A DNA stretch of 64,000 nucleotides. Source: Novosphingobium sp. NDB2Meth1. Lineage in GTDB: Bacteria; Pseudomonadota; Alphaproteobacteria; Sphingomonadales; Sphingomonadaceae. The stretch covers positions 558,001 through 622,000 of the forward strand of contig NZ_FPEH01000032.1 in assembly GCF_900117425.1 (NCBI RefSeq), in the 5' to 3' direction. The position numbers were made by a program, and so were the translations under genes. The notes beneath the pieces were generated by a model. It worked only from the letters and a program-made list of their open reading frames with translations. It had not been told where the DNA came from and did not search any database. Numbering within the stretch: the first letter of the stretch is position 1; every line of letters begins with the position of its first letter. Shown piece after piece: positions 39,266 to 47,776 of the stretch.

Positions 39266-39967
39266 TCAGGCCGCTTCGACGTCCAGCTTGTCGTCCGGAT
39301 CGCGCAGCACATAGCCGCGGCCCCAGACCGTCTCGATATAGTTCTCGCCATCGCAGGCATGGGCAAGCTTCTTGCGCAGCTTGCAGATGAACACGTCGAT
39401 GATCTTGAGTTCGGGTTCGTCCATCCCGCCGTAGAGGTGGTTCAGGAACATTTCCTTGGTCAGCGTGGTGCCCTTGCGCAGCGAAAGCAGCTCGAGCATC
39501 GCATATTCCTTGCCCGTCAGATGGACACGGGCGCTGTCGACCTCGACCGTCTTGGCATCGAGATTGACCGAAAGCTTGCCGGTGCGGATGACCGACTGCG
39601 AGTGACCCTTCGAGCGGCGCACCACGGCGTGGATGCGGGCGATCAGCTCTTCGCGGTGGAACGGCTTGGTCACGTAGTCGTCGGCGCCGAAGCCGAACGA
39701 GCGGACCTTCGAGTCCATCTCGGCAATGCCCGAGAGGATGAGTACCGGCGTCTGCACCTTGGCGACGCGCAGCTTCTTGAGCACGTCGTACCCGTGCATG
39801 TCGGGCAAGTTCAGGTCGAGCAGGATGATGTCGTAATCATAGAGCTTGCCGAGATCGAGGCCTTCTTCCCCGAGATCGGTTGCATAGACATTGAAGCCTT
39901 CGGTGGTGAGCATAAGCTCAATCGCCTTGGCCGTGGTCGGCTCGTCCTCGATCAGCAGCACGCGCAT
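39266..39967 (-). CDS. ctrA: Cell-cycle response regulator CtrA
   Basis: OmpR-type response regulator of 233 residues that controls cell cycle, flagella and related genes in alphaproteobacteria. The receiver (MRVLLIEDEPTTAKAIELML, phospho-acceptor in DIILLDLNLPDMHG, KPFHREELIARIHAVVRRSKGH) and the DNA-binding domain (VHLTGKEYAMLELLSLRKGT, LYGGMDEPELKIIDVFICKL) match CtrA closely. The ATG at 39967 has AAGGGG seven bases ahead. TTAACC-type half-sites 70-100 bases upstream suggest autoregulation. I saw no sciP or cpdR nearby. Confidence 0.97.
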   Translation of the reverse strand: MRVLLIEDEPTTAKAIELMLTTEGFNVYATDLGEEGLDLGKLYDYDIILLDLNLPDMHGYDVLKKLRVAKVQTPVLILSGIAEMDSKVRSFGFGADDYVTKPFHREELIARIHAVVRRSKGHSQSVIRTGKLSVNLDAKTVEVDSARVHLTGKEYAMLELLSLRKGTTLTKEMFLNHLYGGMDEPELKIIDVFICKLRKKLAHACDGENYIETVWGRGYVLRDPDDKLDVEAA

Positions 39968-40030
39968 TGGATAGCCCCTTGTTGCCATTCCCCGATGGCT
40001 TGAGCCCCACATCCGGGGCCTTCGCCGTCA

Positions 40031-40066
40031 TTAACCATATGACCAATGAACATGAAAGGTTAATTT
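40031..40066. promoter_or_regulatory. CtrA half-sites upstream of ctrA
   Basis: TTAACCAT, the consensus CtrA half-site, is at 40031-40038, and an opposing TTAACC (minus strand, 40063-40058) lies 20 bases away. They are 64-100 bases before the ctrA start codon, in an AT-rich stretch. Autoregulation of ctrA is known in Caulobacter; here it is inferred from the sites alone. The rest of the 263-base gap to the next gene shows nothing else I can name. Confidence 0.4.
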
Positions 40067-40230
40067 ATCGTAAGCGAACGGCCCGGTACCCCTCGCATAT
40101 CACTTATCTGGAATTTGTGCCCAGAATGGCAATTTCCCATTTCCATCCAACAGTTAAGAACCCTTATCTGGGATAACCTCGATGTCCGGGCGCGTATCAC
40201 GAGGCGAAACCTTTTTTAAGAACTCCCGGT

Positions 40231-41259
40231 TTATCCGCCCGGTCCGGCGCCGGGAACACCGATCGCACCGGCCGCTTCGCGCAACTTGCGGGTCCCCGCG
40301 AGATCGTTGCGGAAGGCCGCAAGCCCGCCTTCGAGTGCCTTCGCCGCCTTGGCCGGCTCACCCAGTTGCATGCGGCTGCGCATCAGCATGATCCAGCCAT
40401 CGGCATTGCCCGGGTTCTTCGCGAGCTTGGCTTCGAGCCCATCGACCATGCCGCGGATCATCGCTTCCTGCTGCCCCTTGGGCAGCGCCGAAGCAGCCTG
40501 TATCTCTGCCGAAGACGGCCCGGGGATCGCCCCGGAGGCGACTGCTGCGCCGTTGGTGGCCATTCCGCTGGCGGGCGGCGCGAACTGCGCGGCGGCAAGG
40601 CGCTCCTCGTAGGGGATCTTGTAGCGGTCCCCCACGCTCTTGATCACCGCGCGGATGTCTTCGGCATAGGGCGCATCCGACGGGGTATCCTTGAGCAGCG
40701 CGAACCACGCATCGATCGCCTTGCGGTGCTGGCCCGCCAGATCCATCGCCACAGCGCGGAAGTAACGCGCCCGCGCATCCTTGGGATCGAGCTTCAGCGC
40801 CTTCCTGAACGCTGCCTGTGCGTCTGCCGGAATCCTGCCTTCGCTCTTGCTCGCCAGCACGAGCGACTCGCCGAGGAAGGAGTACGTCTCGGCGTGGGTG
40901 TCATCGAGCTTGGTCGCTTCCTTCAACGCGGTCGCCGCTTCGGCGTAGCGCTCGGTCTGGAAGTAGGACCAGCCGAGCATGCGCCAGCCCTCCGCATCGT
41001 CGGGCTTGGCCTTGAGCCGTGCCTCCAGGCGAGTGATCACATCATCGACCGAAGGCGCCTGACTTTCGGTGGGCGCAGGTGGCTGGGCGATGATCTCGGC
41101 ATCGCGCTGCCCGCGCCAGACCGCGACACCACCGGCACTGAGCGCGACAACCGCCGCGAGCACAAGCACGATGCGCCCGCCACGACCGGACGGTTTGCTG
41201 GTTGAAGCGGCAGACGAGGAGGCAGGATCTGGGGTCGGCTTGGATTCGGCCTCGGTCAT
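40231..41259 (-). CDS. TPR protein resembling cytochrome c biogenesis factor CcmI
   Basis: Membrane-anchored TPR protein of 342 residues. One membrane helix (VLVLAAVVALSAGGVAVW) near residues 31-48 is followed by TPR repeats (WRMLGWSYFQTERYAEAATALKEATKLD; ARARYFRAVAMDLAGQHRKAIDAW; GWIMLMRSRMQLGEPAKAAKALE). CcmI/CycH proteins with this layout hold apocytochrome c for haem attachment. GGGAG is six bases ahead of the ATG. It is divergent from the redox cluster whose third gene has ten haem motifs, which supports a cytochrome role. A full ccm operon is not here, so a solitary specialised copy is also possible. Confidence 0.75.
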   Translation of the reverse strand: MTEAESKPTPDPASSSAASTSKPSGRGGRIVLVLAAVVALSAGGVAVWRGQRDAEIIAQPPAPTESQAPSVDDVITRLEARLKAKPDDAEGWRMLGWSYFQTERYAEAATALKEATKLDDTHAETYSFLGESLVLASKSEGRIPADAQAAFRKALKLDPKDARARYFRAVAMDLAGQHRKAIDAWFALLKDTPSDAPYAEDIRAVIKSVGDRYKIPYEERLAAAQFAPPASGMATNGAAVASGAIPGPSSAEIQAASALPKGQQEAMIRGMVDGLEAKLAKNPGNADGWIMLMRSRMQLGEPAKAAKALEGGLAAFRNDLAGTRKLREAAGAIGVPGAGPGG

Positions 41260-41521
41260 CACATGCTCCCTTGTGCGCCGGTTCAGGCGCGTCCCCATAT
41301 TGTCGGGCATATCCCCAGCCCCCCGCACCATGCAAGCGGCAGCGCAGCGGATTGCCTCGCGCCGGATCGGAACAGATTGGCGTACCAGCCCGGCTAAATT
41401 GCGGCTGGCAAACCACGGTGCATCGGCTAAACTCCAATGCAAACAGGGGCGCAAATCGGAAAACAGGGCACAGGGCCAGCCAACAGGGGTCCGTGTCAGG
41501 CAGCGCGGGGGGCGTGCACCG

Positions 41522-44098
41522 GTGAGCGAAGTCCATAAGGTTGCAATCATCGGATCAGGCCCCGCTGGCATGAGTGCGGCGAGCCGCGCGGCGCAGCTCG
41601 GCCTTGCGCATGTCCTGCTCGAAAAGACCGACCACCTTTCCGACACGATCTACAAGTACCAGAAGGGCAAGCACGTGATGGCAACGCCGTCACAGCTCGT
41701 GCTGCGCTCCGATCAGGAATTCGATGCCGGCAAGCGCGAGGACATCCTGGGCCGCTGGAACAAGCGGACCGAGGAACTCGGCGTCAATGTGAAGTACAAC
41801 GCCGAAGTCAAATCGATCAAAGGCACAGGCCCCGCCATCGAAGGCTCGATCCAGAAGATTGTCACCCGCGCGCGCGACGGATCGACCACCACAACCGAAC
41901 TGCAGCGCCACGCCCCGCCCTATGCGATCACCTTGACGAACGGCGAAGTGGTGATGGCCGATTCGGTCGTGCTCGCCATCGGCACGCAGGGCAACCCCAA
42001 CCTGATGCGCTGCCCCGGCGCGGACCTGCCGCACGTGACCTATCAGCTCGACGATCCCTATGCGGTGCTGGACGAGCACATTGTCGTGGTCGGCACCGGC
42101 GACGCGGGGATCGAAAACGCGCGCGGGCTTGCCGAAGATTCGGCGCAGGGCAATGTCGTCACCATTCTCAACCGCTCGCCTAAATCGGCAAACGTGCGCG
42201 AAAGTTTTGCCACGGCCAAGGAGCCCAATGCCAAGGCGCTGGTCGAGGATGACACGGCGGGCAAGCTCACCATCCGCTACGAGACCGAGACCAAGGCCAT
42301 CGAGCCGGGCTGGATCACGCTCAACACGCGAGACGGCGAGGAGCGCATCCGCTGCGACCGCATCATCGCGCGCATCGGCTCGGCCCCGCCGCGCGGCTTC
42401 GTCGAGGGCTGCGGGATCGAGTTTGCGAGCAATGATCGGCTCGCTTTCCCCACGCTTTCGCCGCAGTTCGAATCGACCGCGCCCGGCATCTTCGTGATCG
42501 GCGCGCTGGCTGGCTATCCGCTGATCAAGCACTGCATGAACCAGGGCTACGACGTCATCGAGTTCATCAACGGCAACGCGGACCTCAAGCCGGCGGACGA
42601 GCCGCTGCTCGAAGCCAAGTTCGCCAGCCTGCCCGGCAAGCGCAGCGTGGCTGAATGGCTGGAACTGCTGCGCACCAATATCGCCATCCTGAACGGCATG
42701 ACCACGCTGCAGCTCCGCGAGTTCATGCTCGATTCGGATGCCCGCTTCTACAAGGCGGGCGATACGATCTTCGAGAAGAACGATCCCGGCTCCTCGCTCT
42801 TTGCCATTGCCGATGGATCGGTGAACGTGCGGATCGATGCCAATGATCCAAGCAAGGTCGTGCCGATCCAGAAGGGCTCGATCTTCGGTGAAGTCGGCCT
42901 CATTTCCGGGCGGCGGCGCGGCGCGACGGTGGTTGCAGCGAGCGACTGTATCTGCGTCGAGATCAGCCGCAACGCCGCGCTCAAGCTGCAGAGCCAGGTA
43001 CCGAGCGCCCGGCGGACGATCGAGCGCATTTCGACCGAACGGCAACTGCTGCAGATGTTCGGCTCCGGTCTCACGCCGGACGACGTGCGCGAAGTCGTCG
43101 ATACCGCCAAGATCATGGGCGTACGCGCGGGCGAGGCGATCATCACCGAAGGCGCCGACGACAAGGACATTTACGTCATCCGCGTCGGCTCGATGATCGT
43201 CGAGAAAGTCGTCGGCGGGAAGCCGGTGTTCCTCTCCTACCTTCCGGCGGGTTCCTATGTCGGCGAGATGGCGCTGATCGATGGCGGGCAGCGCACCGCC
43301 ACCGTGCGTGCGGCGATCAAGAGCGAAGTGATCAAGATCGACGGCGAGGCGTTCGCGCGGGTGCTTGCGGCCAAGCCGGCGCTGCTGGAGCGTGCGCGCA
43401 AGGACATGGAAGCGCGGCGCGCGACCAATGCTTTCGTCGAATCGAAGAAGGACGGTTTCTCCGGCGTCGTCGATCTCTATTCGGAGCAGGCCAAGTTCCT
43501 CGTCAGCCAGGGCCTCGGTGAGGCGACCGACGTTCTCCTCATCGATGAACGGCTCTGCGTCGGCTGCGACAACTGCGAGAAGGCCTGCGCCGACAGCCAC
43601 GATGGCCTTTCCCGGCTTGACCGGGAGGCAGGCAAGAGCTTCGCGCATCTCCACGTGCCGACGTCATGCCGCCACTGCGAGCATCCGCATTGCATGGCCG
43701 ATTGCCCGCCCAACGCGATCCACCGCGGGGCGGACGGCGAGGTCTTCATCAACGACACCTGCATCGGCTGCGGCAACTGCCAGCGCAATTGCCCCTATGG
43801 CGTGATCCGCATGGACAAGGTGCCGCCGAAGAAACCCTCGCTCCTCTCATGGCTGTTCTTCGGCAGCGGGCCGGGGCCGGGCGAGCCGCCGTACAAATGG
43901 TCGAAGAAGAACACCAAATACACCGGCGACCCGGCCATCGACGAAGCGCTCGACCGCAAGAAGGCGATCAAGTGCGACATGTGCGCCGGCATCGAAGGCG
44001 GCCCGAGCTGCGTGCGCGCCTGCCCGACGGGGGCCGCGATCCGCGTCTCGCCCGACGAGTTCCTGACTGTCGCCCGCCTTGAAAACGAAGGGGCCTGA
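41522..44098 (+). CDS. Fusion: NAD(P)/FAD oxidoreductase, two cNMP-binding domains, four [4Fe-4S] clusters
   Basis: Cytoplasmic 858-residue fusion. Residues 5-350 are a thioredoxin-reductase-like flavoprotein (IIGSGPAGMSAA at 9-20; second nucleotide site VVVGTGDAGIENA at 188-200; GIFVIGALAG at 322). Two cyclic-nucleotide-binding domains follow, about 395-490 and 525-625; both keep the phosphate-cassette Gly-Glu (456-457; 581-582) and Arg (464-466; 591). Residues 675-845 hold 16 Cys in four ferredoxin motifs (679/682/685/689; 716/719/724/728; 747/750/753/757; 818/821/830/834) of the DmsB type. GTG start with GGGGGG nine bases ahead. First gene of a four-gene run. Confidence 0.9.
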   Translation: MSEVHKVAIIGSGPAGMSAASRAAQLGLAHVLLEKTDHLSDTIYKYQKGKHVMATPSQLVLRSDQEFDAGKREDILGRWNKRTEELGVNVKYNAEVKSIKGTGPAIEGSIQKIVTRARDGSTTTTELQRHAPPYAITLTNGEVVMADSVVLAIGTQGNPNLMRCPGADLPHVTYQLDDPYAVLDEHIVVVGTGDAGIENARGLAEDSAQGNVVTILNRSPKSANVRESFATAKEPNAKALVEDDTAGKLTIRYETETKAIEPGWITLNTRDGEERIRCDRIIARIGSAPPRGFVEGCGIEFASNDRLAFPTLSPQFESTAPGIFVIGALAGYPLIKHCMNQGYDVIEFINGNADLKPADEPLLEAKFASLPGKRSVAEWLELLRTNIAILNGMTTLQLREFMLDSDARFYKAGDTIFEKNDPGSSLFAIADGSVNVRIDANDPSKVVPIQKGSIFGEVGLISGRRRGATVVAASDCICVEISRNAALKLQSQVPSARRTIERISTERQLLQMFGSGLTPDDVREVVDTAKIMGVRAGEAIITEGADDKDIYVIRVGSMIVEKVVGGKPVFLSYLPAGSYVGEMALIDGGQRTATVRAAIKSEVIKIDGEAFARVLAAKPALLERARKDMEARRATNAFVESKKDGFSGVVDLYSEQAKFLVSQGLGEATDVLLIDERLCVGCDNCEKACADSHDGLSRLDREAGKSFAHLHVPTSCRHCEHPHCMADCPPNAIHRGADGEVFINDTCIGCGNCQRNCPYGVIRMDKVPPKKPSLLSWLFFGSGPGPGEPPYKWSKKNTKYTGDPAIDEALDRKKAIKCDMCAGIEGGPSCVRACPTGAAIRVSPDEFLTVARLENEGA

Positions 44099-44101
44099 GC
44101 C

Positions 44102-45007
44102 ATGGCAAGCACCCCGGCCCCCACCTCCCGCCGCCGCACCGGCGCCACGCGCGAGCGGCAGAGCACGCACGAGGGCTTCCTCGTTCACAAGAGCGGCAGG
44201 TGGATCAAGATATCCGCCGCGCTCGCCGCTGCGCTGATCCTGCTCTACATTTTCGTGCCGCTGCCGCCGCACCACTTCGGCTCGAGCTGGCTGGGCTACA
44301 CGCTCGGCACCGTGGGCGCGCTGCTCATCCTGTGGCTGACCGCACTCGGCATGCGCAAGCGCGCGATCACGCCGGGGCGCTGGTCGCTGAAGGCATGGAC
44401 CTCCGCCCACGTCTGGCTCGGCGTGCTGCTGATCGTGATCGGCACCCTCCATTCGGGCTTCGCCTTCGGTTGGAACGTCCACACGCTGGCTTGGGCGTTG
44501 ATGATGATCGTGATCGTCTCGGGCATCTTCGGGGTGACGGCCTATGCCACCCTGCCCCGCGCACTCTCCGCCAACCGCTATGATGCGGAAGGCGCGATCA
44601 CCGAGAAGCAGATGGTCGAAGCGCTGCGCTCGCTCGACCGACAGCTCCATGACGCCGCCCAGCCGCTCGACCGGGAGTGCGCCATCCTCGTCGACCACAG
44701 CCTTGAGCAGGACCCGTTCACCGGCTCGATCATCAACCGGCTGACCGGGCGCTACCCCGGTGACGCAACGCGCGAGGCGGCGAGCGAACTCCGCCGTCTG
44801 CGGGCGCATCGGCCGCGCGTGGCCGATGATCCGCTCGACAAGGTGGACGCGCTGCTTACCCGCAAGGAAGCCATGTTGGCGCGCCTCAGGCGGCACCTCA
44901 GGATCAAGGGCTGGCTGCAAGCCTGGCTCTACGTCCACGTCCCCATGACCTTCGCGCTGATCGCCGCGCTCTCCGCGCATATCGTCAGCGTCTTCTTCTA
45001 CTGGTGA
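44102..45007 (+). CDS. b-type cytochrome-like membrane subunit
   Basis: Inner-membrane protein of 301 residues with five predicted helices: about 36-53, 62-84, 101-117, 127-147 and 272-298. Histidines fall inside or at the edge of helices at 103, 117, 127, 279 and 293, suitable as ligands for one or two b haems. A charged cytoplasmic loop of about 120 residues separates helices four and five. It starts three bases after the stop of the Fe-S fusion gene. It probably takes electrons from the fusion protein and passes them across the membrane. Family membership is weak; the haem assignment is inference. Confidence 0.78.
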   Translation: MASTPAPTSRRRTGATRERQSTHEGFLVHKSGRWIKISAALAAALILLYIFVPLPPHHFGSSWLGYTLGTVGALLILWLTALGMRKRAITPGRWSLKAWTSAHVWLGVLLIVIGTLHSGFAFGWNVHTLAWALMMIVIVSGIFGVTAYATLPRALSANRYDAEGAITEKQMVEALRSLDRQLHDAAQPLDRECAILVDHSLEQDPFTGSIINRLTGRYPGDATREAASELRRLRAHRPRVADDPLDKVDALLTRKEAMLARLRRHLRIKGWLQAWLYVHVPMTFALIAALSAHIVSVFFYW

Positions 45008-45015
45008 GCGCGCCC

Positions 45016-46899
45016 ATGAGCTATGTCGTCCGCCAGATCGCCCTCAAGTCCAGCGGGGAGGAGATCGTCCGGCGCGCGGTCGTCGAGGAACCCGTTCTCG
45101 TCATCGGCCGCGACGGGTCTTCTGGCATTCACCTGCCCGACCTTGCCGTCGATCCCCGCCATGCCCGGATCCACGCGATCGATGCCGATACGCTGCTGAT
45201 CGAATCGATCGGCGCGCAACCCTTTACGGTCAACGGCCGCTCGACCACGTCGAGCGAACTCGAAGTCGCCACAGGTGCCGAGCTTGCCTTCGGCGGCCAT
45301 CGCATCACGTTGGCGCGCGAGGCGGAAAGCGGTCTCCCCGCCTTCACCGTGCGCCGCGTCGAGGCGGTTTCGGAAAGCGCCGAGGCCATCGACATTGGCA
45401 GCGCCTATACGCTGCAGAAGCTGCTTCCCGGCAAGCGCCTGTCCGCCTGGGGCTTTGCCGCATTGATGCTGCTGGCGTTCCTTGCGGTGCCGATCTGGTC
45501 GTGGGCAACCTACCAGCCGCTCGCGCTGCACAAGGATGCGCGTCGGCCGGCGGGCATTCATGGCGACCTGGCGTGGTCCTCGGGCAACCTCAGCCTCGCC
45601 CACAAGAACCTCGGCGGCGATTGCCAAGCCTGCCATGTAAAGCCCTTCGTGGCGGTGCGCGACAATGCCTGCATGACCTGCCACACGCAGGATGCCCACC
45701 AGCACATCGCCGATGGCGCCCGGCTTTTGAAGGCGCGCGGCGAGCCGACCGGATTCGCCGGATTCCAGCGCGCGGTCGCGAGCGCCTTCAACAAGCCCGC
45801 CGGAAGGTGTGTCGATTGTCACACCGAGCACGAGGGTGCGGGCGCTATGCCTGCCACGCAGCAGCAATTCTGCACCACCTGCCACGATGGACTGAAAACG
45901 CGCTTGCCCGATACGAAGATCGCCGATGCCGCCGATTTCGGAACGGCCCATCCCCAGTTCCGGCCCATGCTCGTGGCCGGGATCGGCGGGGACGGCAAAC
46001 CCATGTTCCAGCGCGCCTTGTGGCAGCAGGGCATGAAGGAAAGCACCGGGCTCAAGTTCACCCACGCCCAACACCTCTCCAGAACCAACGGCATCGCGCA
46101 GATGGTGCGCCGCCGCCCGGGCGAGTTTGCCGCCAATGATGGGCTGGGCTGCAAGGACTGCCACCAGACCGACAGCGGCGGCGCGCGGTTCAAGCCGGTG
46201 GAGATGGAGAAGGCCTGCCAGTCGTGCCACGCGCTGACCTTCGACGAGATCGGTGGCACTTTCCGCACTTTGCGCCATGGCCAGCCCGAACAGGTGGTCG
46301 CCGATCTGCGCGCGGCGTTCCGGGGCGGCATGCCGCCGCGTCCGGCCAGCCTCGGCGGGATGGCGCGGCGCATCCCGGGCGCAGCGGCGCAGCAATCGAC
46401 GGCCGCAGACTATGCCCGCGCGGTGCAATTCTATCCAATGCAGGCGGACGAGGCCGTGCGCCAAGTCTTCAGCAAAGGCGGCATGTGTTATGACTGCCAT
46501 ACGATCGGACGCGGCGGCAGCGCGGCGACCGCAGGCTTTACCGTGCAGAAAGTCGCGCAGAACGGGCGCTATTACAACAAGGGCTGGTTCGACCATAAGG
46601 ATCACAACAAGTCCGAATGCGTGACCTGCCACGTCAAGGCAAACAGCTCGAACGATGCCGATGCCGTGCTGATACCCGGCATCGACGGCCAAGGCGGCTG
46701 CCGCTCGTGCCATGTCGGCGAAGGGGGGGCGAAACTTGCCTCCACAGCGGTCAAGGAACCGGTCGCGTCCGGCTGCGCGATGTGCCACGAATACCACATG
46801 GACAACGGCGCACCGTGGAAGCCGGCCGACAAGCGTAAGGGACCTGCGCTGCTCACCGCAGCCTGGGATCGTTCTCGCCATCCGCCGATGCTGCGATAG
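45016..46899 (+). CDS. FHA domain joined to a periplasmic decahaem c-type cytochrome
   Basis: A 627-residue protein crossing the membrane once. Residues 25-95 form an FHA phosphothreonine-binding domain (LVIGRDGSSGIHLPD, VDPRHARIH, VNGR). A helix at about 143-165 leads to the periplasmic part, which has ten CxxCH haem-attachment motifs: CQACH (203), CMTCH, CVDCH, CTTCH, CKDCH, CQSCH, CYDCH, CVTCH, CRSCH and CAMCH. Many further His could be distal ligands. ATG at 45016 has GGTGAG seven bases ahead; GTG at 45004 is an alternative with no site. It probably receives electrons from the membrane subunit. Confidence 0.9.
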   Translation: MSYVVRQIALKSSGEEIVRRAVVEEPVLVIGRDGSSGIHLPDLAVDPRHARIHAIDADTLLIESIGAQPFTVNGRSTTSSELEVATGAELAFGGHRITLAREAESGLPAFTVRRVEAVSESAEAIDIGSAYTLQKLLPGKRLSAWGFAALMLLAFLAVPIWSWATYQPLALHKDARRPAGIHGDLAWSSGNLSLAHKNLGGDCQACHVKPFVAVRDNACMTCHTQDAHQHIADGARLLKARGEPTGFAGFQRAVASAFNKPAGRCVDCHTEHEGAGAMPATQQQFCTTCHDGLKTRLPDTKIADAADFGTAHPQFRPMLVAGIGGDGKPMFQRALWQQGMKESTGLKFTHAQHLSRTNGIAQMVRRRPGEFAANDGLGCKDCHQTDSGGARFKPVEMEKACQSCHALTFDEIGGTFRTLRHGQPEQVVADLRAAFRGGMPPRPASLGGMARRIPGAAAQQSTAADYARAVQFYPMQADEAVRQVFSKGGMCYDCHTIGRGGSAATAGFTVQKVAQNGRYYNKGWFDHKDHNKSECVTCHVKANSSNDADAVLIPGIDGQGGCRSCHVGEGGAKLASTAVKEPVASGCAMCHEYHMDNGAPWKPADKRKGPALLTAAWDRSRHPPMLR

Positions 46900-46918
46900 A
46901 CGCCCTGGGGACCGCCGG

Positions 46919-47767
46919 ATGCTGATAGCGCAGATTACCGATATCCACCTCGGCTTCGAGCCCGACAGCCCCGGCGAGTTCAACCGCCAGAGGCTTGACC
47001 GCGTGGTGGCGGAATTGCGCAGCATGGTTCCGCAGCCCGACATGCTGCTCGCGACCGGCGACCTCATCGACCGCGGGGACCGCGACAGCTACGAGCGGCT
47101 GCGCGAAGCACTCTCCGGCCTGCCCTTCCCGGTCTACTACGCGCTCGGCAATCACGACGAGCGCGCCAATTTTGCCGTAGTCTTTCCCGAGGCGGCGTTC
47201 GACGGCGGCTTCCTGCACTATGCCATCGAGACGCCGTCGCTGCGGCTGCTTGTGCTCGATACGCTTGAGGAAGGCCGCCACGGCGGCGCGTTCTGCGAAG
47301 CGCGCGCGGCGTGGCTCACTGCGCAGCTCAATGCCGAGCCGGAGCGCAAGACGCTGATCGTCCAGCACCACCCGCCCATCGAAGTCGGCATCGCGTGGAT
47401 GAACACCGATCCCGCCGAGCCATGGGTCGCGCGGCTCGCGGCCTGCCTGCGCGGGCGGACCAACGTGATCGGCCTCGTCTGCGGGCACATCCACCGCGCG
47501 GTGACAGCGCATTGGGAAGGCCTTGTCGTCGCCACCTGTCCCTCGACCGCGCCCCAGATTGCCCTCGATTTCAGGCCCATCGATCCCGGCGTGCCTGATC
47601 AGCGCCCGCTGATCGTCGCCGATCCGCCCGCCTATGCACTGCACTGGTGGAACGGACGCGAACTGGTGACGCACTGGCAGACGGCGGAGGATCATGCGGT
47701 CCTCGCTCGCTTTGACGCCAATCTGCAGGACATGATCCAGCACATGCTGGCGGAGCGGCCCGGCTGA
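46919..47767 (+). CDS. Cyclic-nucleotide phosphodiesterase, CpdA-type metallophosphoesterase
   Basis: Calcineurin-like phosphoesterase of 282 residues resembling the class III cAMP phosphodiesterase CpdA. All metal-binding motifs are present: TDIHLG (Asp8, His10), GDLIDRGD (47-54), GNHDER (77-82), QHHPP (149-153) and GHIHR (189-193). GGGG lies eight bases ahead of the ATG, and the gap to the decahaem gene is only 19 bases. It would degrade the ligand sensed by the two binding domains of the first gene, suggesting a built-in off switch. Other phosphodiester substrates are possible. Confidence 0.88.
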   Translation: MLIAQITDIHLGFEPDSPGEFNRQRLDRVVAELRSMVPQPDMLLATGDLIDRGDRDSYERLREALSGLPFPVYYALGNHDERANFAVVFPEAAFDGGFLHYAIETPSLRLLVLDTLEEGRHGGAFCEARAAWLTAQLNAEPERKTLIVQHHPPIEVGIAWMNTDPAEPWVARLAACLRGRTNVIGLVCGHIHRAVTAHWEGLVVATCPSTAPQIALDFRPIDPGVPDQRPLIVADPPAYALHWWNGRELVTHWQTAEDHAVLARFDANLQDMIQHMLAERPG

Positions 47768-47776
47768 CAGAAGGGT

